Shown: positions 46,477 to 56,056, counted from the first letter of the stretch. The stretch: DNA of 64,000 bases from Corynebacterium sp. p3-SID1145 (GCA_025144245.1 JALXXC010000001.1:248001-312000); one strand, 5' to 3'. Notes: generated by a model not told the origin, from the letters alone. Translations and numbers: made by a program.

Positions 46477-47799
46477 CTACAAGTTCAGGTTGTTCGCCAA
46501 TTCCCACGGGGTGATCTGGTCCTCGTAAGAGTGCCACTCGTCCCACTTGGAGCGCAGGAAGAACTCGAAGACCTGCTCGCCGAGCACTTCCGCCATGAAC
46601 TCGGACTTCTCCAGCACCCGCAGCGCCTCGTCGAGGGAGCCCGGCAGATCCTTGTAGCCCATCGCGCGGCGCTCGCGGCGGGTCAGCGCGAACACGTCGT
46701 CGACCGCGGGCTCGCCGAGTTCCATGCCCTCCTCGATGCCATGCAGCCCCGCGGCGAAGATCGCCGCGTAGGCCAGGTACGGGTTCGCCGCGGAATCGAT
46801 CGTGCGCACCTCGATGCGGCGTGACACCGGCTTGTGCAGGCGGTACGTGGGCACGCGCACCATTGCGGAACGGTTCGACACGCCCCATGTCGCCGCAGTC
46901 GGCGCCTCGGAGCCGAACTGGAGCCGCTTGTACGAATTCACCCACTGGTTCGTCACCGCGGAGATCTCCCCGGCGTGCTCGATGACGCCCGCGATGAACT
47001 GGCGGGCCGTCTTTGACAGCGAGTACTCGTCGTCCGGGTCGTGAAACGCGTTGTCCTCGCCCTCGAACAGGGAGAAGTGCGTGTGCATCGCCGAGCCGTT
47101 GTGCTCCCGGAACGGCTTCGGCATGAACGTCGCCAACACGCCGTTGAACTCCGCGACCGTTTTGACCACGTAGCGGAACGCGATCACGTTGTCCGCCATC
47201 GTCAGCGCGTCAGTGTGCCGCAGGTCGATCTCCTGCTGCCCCGGCGAGCCCTCGTGGTGCGAGAATTCCGTGATGATTCCCATGTACTCCAAAGCGGAGA
47301 CCGCCTGCCGGCGGAACCGGGGAGCCTGGTTCTGCTTGGCCTGGTCGAAGTACCCGCCGTCGTCGACGGGCTTCGGCTCATCGCCTTTGAGCACGTAGAA
47401 CTCGATCTCCGGGCTGGCCATGCACTCGAACCCGGCATCCGCGGCCTTGTTCAGCTGCCGGCGCAGCACCTGGCGCGGATCCGCGTAGAGCGGGTTGCCG
47501 TCCGGCATCGAAATATCGCAGAACATCCGCGCCGTCTGCAGGCCGTCCTCCACATCGAAGGGCAGCGGCCGGTAGGTCGACGGGTCCGGCAACAGCAGCG
47601 TGTCCGATTCGGAGACACGCGAAAAACCTTCGATGGAGGAGCCGTCGAAGCCCACGCCTTCGTCGAAAGCCGTTTCGAGCTCCGCCGGGGACATCATCAC
47701 GGTCTTCAACTCCCCGAACAGGTCCGTGAACCAGAGGCGGATGAAGCGGATATCGCGCTCCTCGACGTTGCGCAGAACGTTTTCTTGTTGGCTGTTCAT
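46477..47799 (-). CDS. glnA2: Second type I glutamine synthetase-like enzyme
   Basis: 440 residues with FDGSSIEGFSRVSESD, the glutamate-binding HHEGSPGQQEIDLRH and NGSAMHTHFSLF. The position of the adenylylation tyrosine is Phe here (DDVFALTRRE), so GlnE should not modify it. In corynebacteria and mycobacteria GlnA2 is conserved beside glnE but not the main ammonium enzyme; true substrate uncertain. RBS and start agree (MNSQQENVLRNV). Divergent from CYTH-CHAD. Confidence 0.93.
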   Translation of the reverse strand: MNSQQENVLRNVEERDIRFIRLWFTDLFGELKTVMMSPAELETAFDEGVGFDGSSIEGFSRVSESDTLLLPDPSTYRPLPFDVEDGLQTARMFCDISMPDGNPLYADPRQVLRRQLNKAADAGFECMASPEIEFYVLKGDEPKPVDDGGYFDQAKQNQAPRFRRQAVSALEYMGIITEFSHHEGSPGQQEIDLRHTDALTMADNVIAFRYVVKTVAEFNGVLATFMPKPFREHNGSAMHTHFSLFEGEDNAFHDPDDEYSLSKTARQFIAGVIEHAGEISAVTNQWVNSYKRLQFGSEAPTAATWGVSNRSAMVRVPTYRLHKPVSRRIEVRTIDSAANPYLAYAAIFAAGLHGIEEGMELGEPAVDDVFALTRRERRAMGYKDLPGSLDEALRVLEKSEFMAEVLGEQVFEFFLRSKWDEWHSYEDQITPWELANNLNL

Positions 47800-47909
47800 G
47801 CCTCCCAGACTAGTGAGCGGTACCCCATCTCACGCCACATCCGGTTAGGTAAACTGGGGGTGAACAAGAACCATATTTGCTCCGACTTTTGCGAAGAAGG
47901 CTGAATTCC

Positions 47910-49553
47910 ATGAGCTCCCAAACGTTTATCGAGGTCGAGGCGAAATTTGCCGTTGACGACAGCATCGCGGTTCCCGACCTGACCGCCCTGTCCGCCGTCG
48001 AATCCGCGGGCGAGACTGTCCGCCACAGCTTGTCCGCGATCTACTACGACACCGCGGACCTGCGGCTGACACGCGCCAAGGTGACGCTGCGCCGGCGCAC
48101 CGGCGGCAAGGACGACGGCTGGCACATCAAGCTGCCGGGCTCCACCGGCCGCACCGAGCTCCACGCCGAGCTGACCGATCCGTCGACCCCGCCCGCCGAG
48201 CTTCTCGACGCGGTGCGCGCCATCATCCGCCGCGAACCGCTCGCCCCCATCGCGCAGGTGGACAACGAACGCGCCGAAACCCCGCTTTTCGACGCCGCCG
48301 GTGACAAAGTCGCCGAGTTCTGCGACGACCACGTCACCGCCTGGTCACTTCTGCCCGGCGGGCAGCAGACCTCCTGGCGCGAATGGGAAGTCGAGCTCGC
48401 CGGCGATGTCGTCGAGTCCGTCGATGGGGCCGCCCTGCTCCACGAGGCGACCTCCCTGCTGATCAACCAGGGTGCCCGCAAGTCCGCGTCCCTGTCGAAG
48501 CTGGCCACCGCCCTCGGCGATTCGGCCGACACGGCCCCGGTCCCGCCGTACATGTCTGCCGCGGGCCTCGCGGATGACTCACCCGAGAAGGCCGTCGTCG
48601 ATTCCCTGCGCGTCCAGCGCGACCGCCTCGTCGAATGGGATCCCAAGGTGCGCAACGACGAATGGGACTCGGTCCACCAGATGCGCGTGGCCACCCGCGA
48701 GCTGCGCAGCCTGCTGGAGACCTTCGAGGGCATCCTCGCCGGTGACCAGCTCACCCACGTGGAGAACGAGCTCAAGGAGCTCGCCGCCCTGCTCGGCACC
48801 GCCCGCGATGCCGAGGTCGTCGAGGAACGCTTCATCGCCCTGCTCGACTCCGACACCACCGGCATGATCGACGGGCCGGCCTCCGAGCATGTCCGCGGCG
48901 ACATGCGCCGTGAGTACGAGCGCGCGCACCGCCGCATCCTGCGCACCCTCGACTCCGAGCGCTACTTGGCGCTTCTCGACGACATCGACGCGCTCCTCGC
49001 CGACCCGCCCCTCGCCTCCGCTGACACTGACACCGGCGCAGAAACTGACGAATCCGCCGTTGAAACCGGCTCTGTGACGGGTTCTGAGGCGGGCACCGCC
49101 GAGCCCCGCTCCTCCGAAGAGATCCTCTACGAGCACCTCGAGCGCGGGTTCAAGAAGCTGGCCAAGCGCCACAAGGCGGCCGAGCAGCACTACAACGACA
49201 TGTCGCTGCCGCTGCACCAGCGCGAGGAATACGTCCACGACGTGCGCAAGGCTGCGAAGAAGCTGCGCTACTCCGCGAACGCGGCCAAGGACAGCGGCCT
49301 GAAAGCGGGTAAGCTATCGAAGGCGTGCAAGGAACTGCAGGAGATCCTGGGCGATTTCCAGGACGCGGTGACGTCGCGCGACCGCATCGAGAAGCTCGCC
49401 GGGGGAGCACGCCAGCGCGGGGAGGACACGTTCGCGTACGGCATGCTCTACCAGCGCGAGATGACGCGCGGCGATAAGCCGCTCGAGGACTACCCAAAGG
49501 CCTTCAAGGAGGTCAAGAAGGCCTTCAAGAAGGTCGAACCGAAGGCGAAGTAG
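47910..49553 (+). CDS. CYTH-CHAD domain protein
   Basis: 547 residues. The N-terminal CYTH domain (about 1-200) starts with the diagnostic EVEAKF motif and has charged channel-type residues (KVTLRRRTGGKDDGWHIKLP). The C-terminal CHAD domain (about 225-545) is helical, with the conserved histidines VHQMRVATRELRSLL and VHDVRKAAKKLRYSA. CYTH enzymes hydrolyse triphosphates and CHAD binds polyphosphate, so a polyphosphate-related role is likely. A -10 box TAAACT lies at about 47848; RBS AGAAGG. An acidic insert (about 370-400) interrupts the CHAD domain. Confidence 0.88.
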   Translation: MSSQTFIEVEAKFAVDDSIAVPDLTALSAVESAGETVRHSLSAIYYDTADLRLTRAKVTLRRRTGGKDDGWHIKLPGSTGRTELHAELTDPSTPPAELLDAVRAIIRREPLAPIAQVDNERAETPLFDAAGDKVAEFCDDHVTAWSLLPGGQQTSWREWEVELAGDVVESVDGAALLHEATSLLINQGARKSASLSKLATALGDSADTAPVPPYMSAAGLADDSPEKAVVDSLRVQRDRLVEWDPKVRNDEWDSVHQMRVATRELRSLLETFEGILAGDQLTHVENELKELAALLGTARDAEVVEERFIALLDSDTTGMIDGPASEHVRGDMRREYERAHRRILRTLDSERYLALLDDIDALLADPPLASADTDTGAETDESAVETGSVTGSEAGTAEPRSSEEILYEHLERGFKKLAKRHKAAEQHYNDMSLPLHQREEYVHDVRKAAKKLRYSANAAKDSGLKAGKLSKACKELQEILGDFQDAVTSRDRIEKLAGGARQRGEDTFAYGMLYQREMTRGDKPLEDYPKAFKEVKKAFKKVEPKAK

Positions 49554-49760
49554 CTACTTCTCCCAGGAGGCCGGCTGACCCCAGTTGTCGTCGGCCTCGT
49601 CTTGGGCCTCGGCGACCTTGTTGCGCTCCTTGGCGGTGGCCAGCGCCTGCTCCGCTTCCTCGCGGGTGTTGTAGGGGCCCATGCGGTCGTCCCAGGAGCC
49701 TTCCTTGCCCTGGGAGACTTCGTGGGTGGCCGGGTTGAAGTAGAACTTCTCGTCGCTCAT
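49554..49760 (-). CDS. Small acidic hypothetical protein
   Basis: 68 residues (MSDEKFYFNPATHEVSQGKEG), with AKERN and DEADDNWGQPASWEK at the end. A good ribosome site (AAAGGAAACGACC) precedes the ATG. Conserved in corynebacteria as a methionine-free small protein of unknown function resembling SPOR-like tails (EEAEQALATAKERNK). Its stop codon directly touches the stop of the convergent CYTH-CHAD gene. Confidence 0.72.
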   Translation of the reverse strand: MSDEKFYFNPATHEVSQGKEGSWDDRMGPYNTREEAEQALATAKERNKVAEAQDEADDNWGQPASWEK

Positions 49761-49879
49761 GGTCGTTTCCTTTCGGTGGGGGGCGACTACAACGTACTCA
49801 CCCGCTAAGGCTACCTGCGTGCGGTTGGTACTGTTGTGGGGGTAAATTCGCTCGCCCCGAAAGGACAGTGCACTTCCCC

Positions 49880-51106
49880 ATGGCTGTGTGGACCGCCCCG
49901 AAAACCCCCGCATCCGAGCGCGTTGCGCCGGCGCACCGCGAGCGCACAGGGACTGCGCCGCTCCACACCGCGGATGCCCCGGGCACGTTCATCGTCGTGG
50001 GCGAGAATTCGGACCACTTCGGGGGCATCACCATCGTGGGTCTCACGTCGCTGCGCGCCGCGGCCGCGGTCAGCCCCCGCGAGGACGACACGATCACGGT
50101 CTTCTGCGATTTCGCGGGCACGCTTATCGACGGCGCCACCACCTCCACCCGCATCTCCTCCCTCGCAGAACAGGACTCAGCTGATGGCGATTCCGAGTTC
50201 ACCCTGGCGGAGCGGTTCGGTGGGCTGATGCACACGCTCGTCGGCAGGCAAATGCTCTCGCGCGACACGGCGGGCATGGACATCACCGTGATCGCCGATA
50301 TTCCGCTCGGGGCGGGGCTGGGGGCGCTGCACGCGGCGGACGCCGCCGTGGCCCTGGCGCTGCTCGGCGGCGACGAAGAGATCGACGCGGCTCCGCTGCG
50401 CACCCGCCTCGCGGACATCGCCTCCCAGGCCGCTGCATCGTTTTCCCGGCTGCCGGTTCTGCGCGCCCGCCACTCGGCGGCGCTGCGCGGCCACGACGGG
50501 AAGGTCTCGGTGATCGACTACGCAGACGGCTCACTGACCCAGGCCCCATACCCGGGACACGCTGGCGTGCGGGTTTTCTCGGTGGCGGCTTCGCACGGCG
50601 AACCCTTCACCGATGAAGCGCGCTCCGTCGACGAAGGCCGGACCTTCATCGACGAGGCCTGCAGTAATTTCGGTGTCGCCTCGCTGCGCCAGCTGCCCAA
50701 CGCCGCCGACCGCGTCGTCGAGTGGGTCAATGCCCGGCACCAGGTGCACGGCACCGACTCCGCTCCGTCGCTGGAGACGGCGCGCGCCTGGGTCGACTTC
50801 GGTGAGGCCGAAACGGAGCTGTCCGCCAACGCCGCGCGTGCGCTGCGCTCCATGCGCACCGACGAGTTCTTCGATGTCATCGGCGAGCCCGAGCGCACCC
50901 CCGGCCTGCCTGCGCCCGACCAGCTGGTGCAGCTGCTGCAGGTGCGCGGAGCCCGAGCGGCTCGCCCCGCCGCGGCCGGCATGTCCCAGGCCGCGCTCGC
51001 CTATATCCCGGACAGCGCCGCGGACGAGGCTCTCGCGGGCCTTGATTCCGACGGTCTCGCCGTCGTGGAGATCCACCCCGGCGCGCCTGGGAAGGTGCTG
51101 AGCTAG
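49880..51106 (+). CDS. Galactokinase-like GHMP protein with degenerate motifs
   Basis: 408 residues. The galactokinase signature is changed: GENSDHFGG where GEHTDYNEG is usual. The GHMP phosphate loop reads PLGAGLGALHAA where PLGAGLSSSAA is usual, so the serine residues of motif 2 are absent. Overall length and C-terminal motif (AAGMSQAALAY) fit the family. Whether it still binds ATP or sugar is doubtful; a regulatory or altered-substrate role is possible. GTG 49868 is an alternative start, 2 nt from AAAGGACA, so ATG 49880 is chosen with moderate confidence. Convergent with the RNB gene. Confidence 0.75.
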   Translation: MAVWTAPKTPASERVAPAHRERTGTAPLHTADAPGTFIVVGENSDHFGGITIVGLTSLRAAAAVSPREDDTITVFCDFAGTLIDGATTSTRISSLAEQDSADGDSEFTLAERFGGLMHTLVGRQMLSRDTAGMDITVIADIPLGAGLGALHAADAAVALALLGGDEEIDAAPLRTRLADIASQAAASFSRLPVLRARHSAALRGHDGKVSVIDYADGSLTQAPYPGHAGVRVFSVAASHGEPFTDEARSVDEGRTFIDEACSNFGVASLRQLPNAADRVVEWVNARHQVHGTDSAPSLETARAWVDFGEAETELSANAARALRSMRTDEFFDVIGEPERTPGLPAPDQLVQLLQVRGARAARPAAAGMSQAALAYIPDSAADEALAGLDSDGLAVVEIHPGAPGKVLS

Positions 51107-51127
51107 CGCCGATGTCCCCTCCCCGGG

Positions 51128-52525
51128 CTAGTCGGCGGGCCAGGCGAAGAGCACTTCGCGGTTTTCCACGTCGGCGCGCACCAGCGACATCGCTGTTTCC
51201 GTGGCTTCTTCTGGGTGTCCCGCGCACTGCGCGAGCACCGGAGGGTCGGCGATGAAGACGCGGGCGGTGTCGGCTTCCTCGTCCGTCTGCAGGACCACGC
51301 CGGTGAAATTCTCCCCCACCCACGGCTGCAGCACGGTCGCCTCGGTGAGCTTGAGGCAGGCACGGTCGACGGTGTTGACCAGCTGGGAGGTGCGCCCCAT
51401 GGTCTTGAGCACGCGCGGGGTGTCCTCACGCACCCAGTCGGGCACCTCGGTGCCCGCGCACAGCGCCAGGCACACCTCGGTCGCATAGCGGTCCACTAGG
51501 CGACGCAGGGGTGCCGTCACGTGCGAGTAGTAGCCGCCGATTCCGGCGTGGACCTCGGGGGCCTCGTCGGCGACAGAAACGTACCCGGCGCCGCGGAGCA
51601 GCTTCTGCGCTTCACGCATGACGGCCATGCCGCGCGGGGTGTCGGCGTCGACCGTCTGCAGGAATTCGCCGATGTCCCCGTCGTCGTTCAGATCGAAGCC
51701 GAGGGCGCGGGCCTCGTGCCGGAACGTGCTCTCCGCGTCACCCTCCGCCGGCCGCAAGGTGCGCAGGATGCCCACCCCAGCCTCCTCGATCATCCGTCCT
51801 GCGGCCATTCCGGTGAGCAGGGAAATCTCGGAGTTGTAGTCCATCATTTTCTGGCGCGGCTCGATGAGGAGCTCGAAGCGGCCGTCGTCGAGCTCGACGA
51901 CGCGCACCGACGGGACGCGCAGGTTGATCGCGTGCCTGCGCAGCGACGACGCAGCCCGCAGCTCCCCTACCTCGGGCAACAGAGTGATCGCCGGGTGCAG
52001 CGTCCCGGCGTCCATGTCGGCCTGCACGCCGTCGTAGTCGAGGCGCGCGACGGAGCGAACCACTGCCCGCTCCACATGGGTGCTGGTCAGCTCGCCTTCC
52101 GCATCGAGTTCGAAGGTCCACAAAACCGCCGGCTTGTCCGCGTCCGGAAGCAGCGACGCCGACCCCTCCGACAGCTCCTCTGGGTGCAGCCGCGCCGGCT
52201 CGTCGGGCAGGTAGATTGTCTGGCCGCGCTTGAGCGATTCCTCGTGCAGCTTCGAACCAGGCTCGACGAACGCCGCGACGTCGGCGATCGCGTAGAAAAC
52301 ACGGTAGCCCGCGCCGTCCGCCTCAATCGCCACCGCCTGGTCCAGGTCCATCGAACCTGCCGGGTCGATCGTGACGAACTCGATGTCGCGCGCATCGCGC
52401 CGCTGGCCGGCGAAACGGTCGCGCGCATTGGCCGCCTCTTCGTGCAGCTCGGGCGGAAAGTCTGTGGGCACGTCGAATTCATCGGCGACAGCACGGAAAT
52501 CTAGCGGTGCGGCATAGAGCTTCAT
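51128..52525 (-). CDS. RNB-domain exoribonuclease (RNase II/R family)
   Basis: 465 residues, one RNB catalytic domain with little else (no cold-shock or S1 domain visible). The metal-binding motif is DPAGSMDLDQA; E. coli RNase II has D-SASTE-D-M-D-D, so the last aspartate of the set is Gln here, as in many actinobacterial members. It lies just downstream of rnpB on the same strand, so read-through transcription is likely. Probable 3'-to-5' RNA decay. A TTG 9 nt upstream (52534) is an alternative start. Confidence 0.82.
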   Translation of the reverse strand: MKLYAAPLDFRAVADEFDVPTDFPPELHEEAANARDRFAGQRRDARDIEFVTIDPAGSMDLDQAVAIEADGAGYRVFYAIADVAAFVEPGSKLHEESLKRGQTIYLPDEPARLHPEELSEGSASLLPDADKPAVLWTFELDAEGELTSTHVERAVVRSVARLDYDGVQADMDAGTLHPAITLLPEVGELRAASSLRRHAINLRVPSVRVVELDDGRFELLIEPRQKMMDYNSEISLLTGMAAGRMIEEAGVGILRTLRPAEGDAESTFRHEARALGFDLNDDGDIGEFLQTVDADTPRGMAVMREAQKLLRGAGYVSVADEAPEVHAGIGGYYSHVTAPLRRLVDRYATEVCLALCAGTEVPDWVREDTPRVLKTMGRTSQLVNTVDRACLKLTEATVLQPWVGENFTGVVLQTDEEADTARVFIADPPVLAQCAGHPEEATETAMSLVRADVENREVLFAWPAD

Positions 52526-52551
52526 GCTGGCCAATTGTGGCAGAAACTGGG

Positions 52552-52962
52552 CGAGTGAGTCGGCCTATGAGCCGGATTCTGTGCCCTTCCCCGGACGGGG
52601 AAAGGTGGCGATCATCCATCTCGGATGCCGGTCGCCCGGCACCTCCAGCAGCTACCTTCGAACTGGGCGGGCAGCCTCGTAGCGTTCGACGACCCCAGCC
52701 GCGCGGCTGGGATTCTTGCCTTGCTCCCGGTGGGGTTTACCTGGCCGGTTGTGTCACCACAGCCGCCGGTGCGCTCTTACCGCACCCTTTCACCCTCACC
52801 CGGTTTCCCGGGCGGTCTACTTTCTGTTGCACTTTCCCGCGGGTCGCCCCGGGTTGCCGTTAGCAACCACCGTGCCCTGTGGAGTCCGGACTTTCCTCGA
52901 CCCCTGCCTGGCCCACTGCTGTGGCGGTACAGGTCGCCGCGATCACCCGGCCGACTCACTCG
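52552..52962 (-). ncRNA. rnpB: RNase P RNA, bacterial class A
   Basis: On the minus strand the ends pair (GAGTGAGTCGGCC at the 5' end; GGCCGACTCACTC at the 3' end). Conserved elements are present in order: GAGGAAAGTCCGGACTCC with CACAGGGCA, GTGAAAGGGTGCGGTAAGAGCGC in parts, AGGTAAACCCC, AGATGGATGATCGCC and the 3' CAGAATCCGGCTCATAGG. About 411 nt, the expected size. It matures tRNA 5' ends with RnpA. It lies between rnhA-cobC and the RNB gene. Confidence 0.95.
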
Positions 52963-52992
52963 CAGCGTGTAACTGTACTCTGCGCGGGCGCT

Positions 52993-54129
52993 CTAGCGGA
53001 AGTGGGCGATGTCGTTGACGCACCGGACCACGCCGAGTTCGCCGTAGAATTCGACGACGCTGATCGACGCCAGGTCCAAAAACACATGCTTGAATGTGTC
53101 CGGCCCCGACTCCAGGGCCTGCCGGATCACCGATTTGATCGGGGTCATATGGGTGACCACCAGCACTGTCTGCCCCTCATGCGCTTCCTGCGCCTTGAGG
53201 CGGGCGCGAGTCACCCTCCGGTGCGCGGAGGCCAGGCTCTCCCCTTCCGGAGGGGCTTTGCTTGCCGACGCCTCCCACGCCCCGAATTCCTCCCCGTGGT
53301 CCCTGCGCGCCTCGTCGCGGGTGAGTCCTTCGAAGACACCGAAGTCCTGTTCCCGGAAACCGTCAGCTGTCTCGATCTCAGCTGCGTCGATCCCGAGGGC
53401 GTCCGCGCAGGCCCGCGCCGTTAGCTGGGCGCGCCGTGCCGGGGAGGAGATGACCGCGTCGATGGCACCGAATTTTGCCACTGCCTGCGCAACGGCGTCC
53501 GCCTGCTTCAGCCCCACCTCGGTCAGTTCCGGGTCGGAGGAACCGCTGTAGCGCTTCTGCGCCGAGTGCTCTGTCTGGCCGTGCCGCACCAGCACGAACC
53601 GGGTGCGCGGGGCGGTGTTCCCGTGCCAGTGGGCGGGGCTGGCGGTTTCGTGGCGGGCGGGCGGTTGTGCGGTTGAAGAGCCCGTCGATAAGCTCTGCGT
53701 CTCCACAATGCCCGGCTTCGCGCCCCGCGCCGCGGCGTCCATGGCCACGTTGGACAGCTCGTCGGCCTTCTTGTTCTTCGCGCGCGGAACCCACGCGTAG
53801 CTGACCGACGTGAAACCAGCGGCGAGCTCCCGCGCCTCGAGCGCCAGCTTCTTCATGTCCGGGTGCTTGATTTTCCAGCGTCCCGACATCTGCTCGACGA
53901 CCAGCTTGGAGTCCATGAAGACCTCCACCTCGCCCGCCCCTAGCTCGCGCGCCGCCTCGAGCCCGCGCAACAAACCGTGGTACTCGGCGACATTATTCGA
54001 CGACTTCTGGCCGACAACGTAGGCGATCTCCGCGAGCGTCGCGCCCAACTCGTCGTAGACGACGCTTCCCGAACCCGCGACCCCCGGATTCCCCCGCGAA
54101 CCGCCGTCCGTGTAGACAGTCACCTTCAT
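52993..54129 (-). CDS. Bifunctional RNase HI / histidine phosphatase-superfamily protein
   Basis: 378 residues. The N-terminal RNase HI domain (about 1-135) has TDGGSRGNPG, the Glu in AEYHGLLRGLEAA and Asp in VFMDSKLVV and the last Asp in LSNVAMDAA. The C-terminal half (from about 175) is a phosphoglycerate-mutase-like phosphatase with RHGQTEHS and a second His in VVTHMTPI. The same fusion (CobC-type) is known from mycobacteria. Probable roles: removal of RNA-DNA hybrids and dephosphorylation in cobalamin-related metabolism. GGGGAG precedes the ATG. Confidence 0.93.
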   Translation of the reverse strand: MKVTVYTDGGSRGNPGVAGSGSVVYDELGATLAEIAYVVGQKSSNNVAEYHGLLRGLEAARELGAGEVEVFMDSKLVVEQMSGRWKIKHPDMKKLALEARELAAGFTSVSYAWVPRAKNKKADELSNVAMDAAARGAKPGIVETQSLSTGSSTAQPPARHETASPAHWHGNTAPRTRFVLVRHGQTEHSAQKRYSGSSDPELTEVGLKQADAVAQAVAKFGAIDAVISSPARRAQLTARACADALGIDAAEIETADGFREQDFGVFEGLTRDEARRDHGEEFGAWEASASKAPPEGESLASAHRRVTRARLKAQEAHEGQTVLVVTHMTPIKSVIRQALESGPDTFKHVFLDLASISVVEFYGELGVVRCVNDIAHFR

Positions 54130-54141
54130 GCGGTGCTCCCC

Positions 54142-54819
54142 TTATCCCGTGACGCGCACGAGCAGCGTGCCGCAATTCGGGCAGGTGGGCAGCTCGTTTT
54201 CGGGCGTTGCCATGACCTCGGCGCGCTCGGCCGGCGGGAGCTGCAGGAAACAGCTGTTGCACGTGCGGCCGTTGAACCGCGCCGCCCCGACCGTCGCGTA
54301 CACATCCAGGACGGACGACGGCAACTCCGCCCGTAGCGCGTCGGTTTCGACTTCTTCTTTCTCCGGGACCGCCTCAGCCGCGCGGCGCGCCACCTCGATC
54401 TTGCGGTCGAGATCGTCCAGCTTCGCGCCGTGCACGTCGCGGTTGTTGCGCAGCGCCTTGACCTCGCCGTGGGCTTCCTTCAGTTCGTACAGCAAATCTG
54501 CGATCCGGGACTTCGCTGCGTAACGGTCATGCTCCAGGTCCTTGCGGCGCTCCGGGTCCGTTTCGGCGGTGAGCTGGCGCTTGTCGTCGAGCTCGCGCTT
54601 TTTCAGCTTCCGCTCGTCCTCCTGGATGCGCAGAATCTCAGCCTCCAGGTCGTCGACGGCGAGCTGGGCCGCGGCGGCGGCGTTCGCCAGGCCGGGGCGC
54701 TGCTCCTCCAGCTTCTCCAGCTCCTGCTGCTCGGGCGACGCAGCCGCGTCGTGAGCCTGGCTGCGCTCCGCCTCCGCGAGCGCGAGCAGCGTGCGTTGCT
54801 TATCCAGTTCCAGTTCCAC
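54142..54819 (-). CDS. Coiled-coil protein with C-terminal zinc ribbon
   Basis: 225 residues. A long charged coiled coil (about 1-165) is followed by a C4 zinc ribbon with CNSCFLQ and CPNCGTLL. The GTG at 54819 is chosen because AGAAGG lies upstream and the protein begins MELELDKQRTLLALAEAE. Its neighbour relation to Nif3 and RNase HI is conserved in actinobacteria. Function unknown; RNA or DNA binding suspected from the fold. Confidence 0.85.
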   Translation of the reverse strand: MELELDKQRTLLALAEAERSQAHDAAASPEQQELEKLEEQRPGLANAAAAAQLAVDDLEAEILRIQEDERKLKKRELDDKRQLTAETDPERRKDLEHDRYAAKSRIADLLYELKEAHGEVKALRNNRDVHGAKLDDLDRKIEVARRAAEAVPEKEEVETDALRAELPSSVLDVYATVGAARFNGRTCNSCFLQLPPAERAEVMATPENELPTCPNCGTLLVRVTG

Positions 54820-54860
54820 GTCAGCCTTCTTTCTGCTTCGTTCTGTCAACAGTGAAGAGT

Positions 54861-56000
54861 CTATTTCTGCGGGTGCGCGGAGACCGTCCACGGGTCGGTG
54901 CGCAGCGTGATGATTCCGGTGGCCACATCGGGGCACGCCTGCGCCACGATCCCGCTCGCCTGCTCCGTCCACGGAAATTCGCTCGCCCAGTGCGCGGTGT
55001 CGATGACTGCCGGACCACCGGCGCGCAGGTGCTCGTCGACCGGGTGGTGGCGCAAGTCCGAAGTGACGTACACATCCACTCCGAGGCCGCGGACAGCGTC
55101 GAGGAAACTGTCCCCGGAACCCGACGACACAGCCACCTTCTGCACCATCTGGTCGGGGTCACCAGCGGCCCGGACTCCCCAGGCAGTCTCGGGCAAGGCG
55201 TCGGCGACCTGCTGAGTGAAGTCGCGCAGGGTCATCGGCTCCGGCAGCTCACCGATCCGGCCGAGGCCGGTCGCTGTCGACAGATCCCCGGTTCCTTCGA
55301 GCTGCACGATGTCGAATGCCGGCTCCTCGTACGGGTGCACCTCACGCAGCACCTCGGTGAGGCGACCGCGCAGACGCGACGGTGCCACGAACTGCACGCG
55401 GGTCTCCGGCGCCGAGTAGTGGGAGCCGACTTCCCCGTCCGTCGGGTCGGCGCCGGGCTGCGGGGTGAAGCCGCCGCGGCCGTCCCACTGGAAGGAGCAG
55501 TCGGAATAATTGTCGATGGTGCCGGCACCGGCGCTGAAGAGCGCATCCATCACGTGGGTGACGTCGGCGGGCGGGATGTGCACGCCCCACAGGTCGCGGG
55601 CGTCAGGGTCGACGACCTTGATGGGGCGGCCGGGCGTGACGCCGACGAGTTCGGCGAGCTTGTCCGACACACCCGGGCGCGCGGAATCAGCGTTGGTGTG
55701 CGCCGCGAACAGTGCGCATCCGCCGCGCACGAGGGTGTGCACGACCTTGCCCTTCGGAGTGTCGGCGGCGACGGATGTCACACCCCGCATGAGCAGTGGG
55801 TGGTGGACCACCAGCATGTCCGCGCCGAGTTCCACGGCCCGCTCCGCGACAGCCTGGGTGCAGTCAAGGGCGAACGCCACGCGCGCGACGGGGGCAGCGG
55901 GGTCGCCGCAGATAAGGCCGACGGCATCCCAGCTTTCAGCGAGCCGCGGCGGGTACGCGGTGTCCAGCGCCGCGACGACATCAGCAACAGTCGTAGTCAT
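54861..56000 (-). CDS. Nif3-like dinuclear metal-centre protein
   Basis: 379 residues. Metal-binding features: VVHHPLLMRG and the late DTAHWASEFPW; a large inserted domain (about residues 130-270) is typical of the longer bacterial Nif3/YqfO proteins. GTP cyclohydrolase-like activity has been suggested for the family, not established. ATG at 56000 (MTTTVADVVAALDTAYPP) is preferred to an upstream in-frame ATG. First gene of a minus-strand operon through the RNase HI gene; divergent from the HAD gene. Confidence 0.88.
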   Translation of the reverse strand: MTTTVADVVAALDTAYPPRLAESWDAVGLICGDPAAPVARVAFALDCTQAVAERAVELGADMLVVHHPLLMRGVTSVAADTPKGKVVHTLVRGGCALFAAHTNADSARPGVSDKLAELVGVTPGRPIKVVDPDARDLWGVHIPPADVTHVMDALFSAGAGTIDNYSDCSFQWDGRGGFTPQPGADPTDGEVGSHYSAPETRVQFVAPSRLRGRLTEVLREVHPYEEPAFDIVQLEGTGDLSTATGLGRIGELPEPMTLRDFTQQVADALPETAWGVRAAGDPDQMVQKVAVSSGSGDSFLDAVRGLGVDVYVTSDLRHHPVDEHLRAGGPAVIDTAHWASEFPWTEQASGIVAQACPDVATGIITLRTDPWTVSAHPQK

Positions 56001-56056
56001 GTTGTCCCAGTCTAGGTCGATTGCCGGCACCGCCTCGCACTGCCATGCTGGGGTGC

